The notes under the pieces: generated by a model | Seen by the model: the letters and a program-made list of their open reading frames with translations, nothing else | Told to the model about the DNA's origin: nothing | The model's database searches: none | In this document: piece by piece, positions 23,356-23,909 of the stretch | Layout of the letters: every line of letters begins with the position of its first letter | How positions within the stretch are numbered: the first letter of the stretch is position 1 | Translations under genes and position numbers: made by a program | From: an uncultured Oscillospiraceae bacterium | GTDB taxonomy: Bacteria > Bacillota > Clostridia > Oscillospirales > Acutalibacteraceae | NCBI GenBank assembly: GCA_900542575.1 | Contig: UQOE01000028.1 | Location: 1 to 23,909 of the forward strand | Direction of reading: 5' to 3' | DNA: 23,909 bases

Positions 23356-23909
23356 ATGTGTCACTACAAGCATCTTACACCAAATGAACGCGATTTAATA
23401 CTGAAGTTTCTCACTTTGGACTATTCTATTTCTAAAATTGCCAAAGAACTGAATCGCAATAAATCCACCATTTCCCGAGAAATTCATCGAAACAGCATAG
23501 ACGGTGAATATCTTCTCTCGAAAGCTCAGGAACAATATCATACAAGGCGAGAGAAGTGCCGGCGGCACAAGCTCCTGGATAACCCTGAATTATTTTCATG
23601 TGTAGAAGATAAATTTCTGAATCACCAGTAGTCTCCAGGGCGAAATTTCTGAAAGACTCAAGCTGGAACATTCAGAGTTTTCTATTAGCTACGTTACGAT
23701 TTATCGCGCAATTTATGCTGGATCTTTTAATAAATCTAAACTGTTGTACGGAACAAAAACAGCGAATCGTAAACTAAGACACCATGCGAAAAAGCGCAAA
23801 AGGAAGGGCATTTCAGAAGGCCGCGGCCAAATTCTCATCCGTCATGAACCCAGTGAGCGACCACAGGAAGCAGCTGACAGATCCCGTTTAGGAGATTGGG
23901 AGGGGGATA
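23356..23909 (+). pseudogene. IS30-family transposase pseudogene, truncated by window end
   Basis: ATG 23356 with GAAAGGGAAA upstream. MCHYKHLTPNERDLILKF and then SISKIAKELNRNKSTISREI are the IS30 N-terminal helix-turn-helix. The frame then stops at TAG 23629-23631, where the family has Trp (TGG), and one extra A near 23643-23645 shifts the frame. After it ISERLKLEHSEFSISYVTIY continues in the next frame, open to the window end at GDWEGD, the first acidic motif of the DDE domain. Both lesions make a full-length transposase impossible from this copy. Confidence 0.88.

Larger units (their letters stand above)
23206..23909 (+). mobile_element. IS30-family insertion sequence, left part, degraded
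   Basis: Left end not fixed; probably near 23205-23222, where the preceding coding relic stops and a GTTGCACTT repeat begins. It carries an IS30-type transposase with a nonsense codon and a frameshift, and it continues past the window end. Low G+C against neighbouring genes fits foreign DNA. Confidence 0.75.

Noticed and set aside
1..23909. CRISPR array, phage genes, toxin-antitoxin pair
   Set aside because: No regularly spaced repeats, phage structural genes or paired small genes with known motifs were seen.

Overview
The window reads like the chromosome of a Gram-positive, spore-former-type Clostridia member (Firmicutes/Bacillota), probably of the Ruminococcaceae/Oscillospiraceae kind. The signs are a moderately high G+C, strong AGGAGG-type ribosome binding sites, sigma-A type promoters, compact intrinsic terminators, tRNA genes that encode CCA, and the order cmk - plsC - ispH fused to ribosomal protein S1, which is characteristic of that class. 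The genus cannot be fixed from the sequence alone.

Layout. 1-255: one partial and one complete copy of a tandem tRNA-Leu(GAG), each with its own terminator. 330-1857: a two-gene unit encoding a WG-repeat membrane-anchored protein and a small membrane protein. 1862-2045 (minus): tRNA-Leu(CAG) with a clear promoter and terminator. 2181-8417: glutamate synthase gltBD, preceded by a near-consensus promoter and then an intrinsic terminator hairpin inside the leader, so attenuation is suspected. 8423-9427: an AEC-family transporter that appears to be transcribed as a leaderless mRNA. 9438-11045 (minus): an NAD-dependent epimerase/dehydratase with an unrecognised 180-residue C-terminal extension. 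11099-12222 (minus): a protein joining a DivIVA-like coiled coil to a membrane-anchored, catalytically dead signal-peptidase-like domain.

12300-19729 looks like one long operon: two small membrane proteins (the second resembles only the C-terminal part of an AI-2E transporter), an RpiR/MurR regulator, a BaiN/YhiN-type flavoprotein, cytidylate kinase, two tandem PlsC acyltransferases and an IspH-S1 fusion. Most junctions after the regulator are overlapping or nearly so. Its products link phospholipid synthesis (PlsC, and CMP/CDP supply by Cmk), isoprenoid synthesis (IspH) and translation (S1). 19755-22273: an FkbM-type methyltransferase, a ComEA-like helix-hairpin-helix protein and a DEDDh exonuclease with a zinc ribbon.

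22328-23909 is decaying accessory DNA: a short-chain dehydrogenase pseudogene, the apparent first codons of a flavodoxin-like gene cut off after about six codons, and a degraded IS30-family element that runs off the window. I did not find a CRISPR array, phage or defence island. The best candidates for something undescribed are the DivIVA/pseudo-signal-peptidase fusion, the leader terminator of gltB, the internal start signals in the IspH-S1 gene, and the extended epimerase.
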